In this document: positions 63,024 through 64,000 of the stretch, in pieces | Position numbering within the stretch: position 1 is the first letter of the stretch | Layout: every line of letters begins with the position of its first letter | Assembly: GCA_963795385.1 (NCBI GenBank) | Contig: CAWCHK010000003.1 | Span: forward strand, 766,332 to 830,331 | Source: CAVURS01 sp963795385 | Lineage (GTDB): Bacteria; Actinomycetota; Actinomycetes; Actinomycetales; CAVURS01 | Direction of reading: 5' to 3' | DNA: 64,000 nucleotides | The notes under the pieces: model-generated | Database searches by the model: none | What the model was told of the DNA's origin: nothing | The model's input: the letters and a program-made list of their open reading frames with translations, nothing else | Position numbers and translations under genes: made by a program

Positions 63024-64000
63024 TCAGTCGCTGCTCACCGCTCCCGGCGGCGGCCCGGCCGGCGCCGTGGCCCGGCCCCGTCGGCGACGCGGAGCCGGTA
63101 CGACGGGGGCCTCGGGATCGATCTCGGGATCGACCTCGGCGACCTCGCGAGCTGCGGCTCGCCTCCGGAACGTCGGCGACCTGCGGCTCGACCGGCTCCG
63201 GAACGTCGGCGACCTGCGGCTCGGCCAGCTCGTCCAGGACCGTCACCGCGGTGAGCTCGCCCTGCTCCTCCTCAGCGGGCGCGTCGGTCGGGTCGGTCAT
63301 CTCGATCGACTCGATCTCCTCGCCTTCGGCGACCTTCGCGTTGTGCATCGCGGCGGCGTGGGCCCGGGCGGCGATCTCGGCGGCCGTCGGGCCGGTGCGG
63401 ACCGGCGCCGGCTCGGCCGCCTTGCGGCCACCGCGACGTCCCGAGCTCTTCGAGCTGGAGCTGCCGCTGGGCTGCTCCGACGGCGACTTCTTCTCCACCG
63501 GGTCGGTGTGCACGATGACCCCGCGGCCGTGGCAGACCTCGCAGGTCTCGCTGAAGACCTCGAGCAGGCCCTGCCCGACCCGCTTGCGGGTCATCTGGAC
63601 CAGCCCGAGCGAGGTGACCTCGGCGACCTGGTGCTTCGTCCGGTCACGGCCGAGGCACTCCAGGAGCCGCCGCAGCACGAGCTCGCGGTTGCTCTCCAGG
63701 ACCATGTCGATGAAGTCGATGACGATGATCCCGCCGACGTCGCGCAGCCGGAGCTGGCGGACGATCTCCTCGGCCGCCTCGATGTTGTTCTTGGTGACCG
63801 TCTCCTCGAGGTTGCCGCCGCTGCCGGTGAACTTGCCGGTGTTGACGTCGACGACCGTCATGGCCTCGGTGCGGTCGATGACCAGCGAGCCGCCGGAGGG
63901 CAGCCAGACCTTGCGGTCCAACGCCTTGGCCAGCTGCTCGTCGATGCGGTACCGCGAGAAGATGTCCTCCTCGGCGGTCCACTTCGAGACGCGCTCGGTG
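63024..64000 (-). CDS. rne: Ribonuclease E/G family protein, C-terminal part, cut at the right edge
   Basis: Only the last ~325 codons are inside the window. The catalytic DNase-I-like part shows GSLVIDRTEAMTVVDVNTGKFTG (metal-binding Asp), IVIDFIDMVLESNRELVLRRL, LGLVQMTRKRVGQGLLEVF and the zinc-link CEVCHGRG. A Ser/Arg-rich and then acidic tail follows. Two slips near 63140-63165 interrupt the tail; restored, it ends ...EAPVVPAPRRRRGRATAPAGPPPGAVSSD with stop at 63024, just before the rplU promoter. As written, the ORF continues to 62950 through the promoter, which is unlikely. Confidence 0.93.

Overview
The window is a contiguous piece of a chromosome from a very high-G+C actinobacterium (Actinomycetota). 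The evidence is the extreme G/C bias at third codon positions, many GTG starts, 4-nt ATGA/GTGA overlaps, a CIRCE/HrcA system next to dnaJ, TTGTCCACA-type DnaA boxes, and a gene order that is classic for Actinobacteria: rne-rplU-rpmA-obg-proB-proA-nadD-rsfS-...-leuS-degV-comEA-comEC-holA-rpsT-...-lepA-hemW-hrcA-dnaJ-rsmE-HIT-phoH-ybeY-corC-era-...-recO-uppS-...-fur-...-glyS-ppdK. I cannot name the genus. Nearly all of the backbone reads on the minus strand; plus-strand genes are mostly lineage-specific insertions between the conserved blocks.

Layout, left to right. 0-8.3 kb: an ABC ATPase cut by the edge, PPDK, glycyl-tRNA synthetase, a small membrane protein, a zinc-type ZIP transporter plus Fur/Zur regulator behind a clear Fur-family operator, then uppS and recO. 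8.3-13.4 kb: a TPR-like/GGDEF protein, leuA with a leucine leader peptide, and an intracellular M4 protease paired with an emfourin-like inhibitor. 13.4-17.7 kb: era, corC, ybeY, phoH, HIT. 17.8-19.8 kb: an ECF sigma factor and a membrane GerMN/Gmad2 protein, followed by a 72-bp tandem repeat. 19.7-25.0 kb: rsmE, dnaJ, hrcA with CIRCE, a PAP2 phosphatase and hemW. 25.0-29.5 kb: aldo/keto reductase, MOSC protein, UbiA prenyltransferase and an LPXTG-type surface protein. 29.5-34.9 kb: lepA and the ATP-grasp / alpha-E / transglutaminase operon. 35.0-40.6 kb: an SPFH protein with a tiny ribbon-helix-helix partner, and a TetR-controlled heterodimeric ABC exporter. 40.7-49.1 kb: rpsT, holA, comEC, comEA, a small structured transcript, degV, leuS. 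49.1-55.9 kb: a second GGDEF protein, SMP-30 and SDR enzymes, tRNA-Ala(GGC), a histidine phosphatase, rsfS, an LCP-like protein, nadD. 55.9-64 kb: a glycosyltransferase, a methyltransferase, proA/proB, obg, rpmA, rplU and the 3' part of an RNase E/G gene that runs off the right edge.

Most genes serve translation, ribosome assembly, heat shock, proline/leucine synthesis and the cell envelope. Regulation can be read directly in several places: CIRCE at hrcA, a Fur-family palindrome at the ZIP gene, a 10-2-10 TetR operator inside its promoter, a leucine leader before leuA, and strong terminators after rpsT, rpmA and the small transcript downstream of degV.

Caution on sequence quality: at least twelve genes, including essential ones (glyS, leuS, uppS, rne), carry one-base frame slips, all in 0-8.4 kb and 46-64 kb. 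These look like read/assembly errors, not decay. Coordinates for those genes span the slip. No CRISPR array, insertion sequence, prophage or rRNA operon was seen. The only stretch above 300 bases without a conventional gene is 45286-45742, described under its features.
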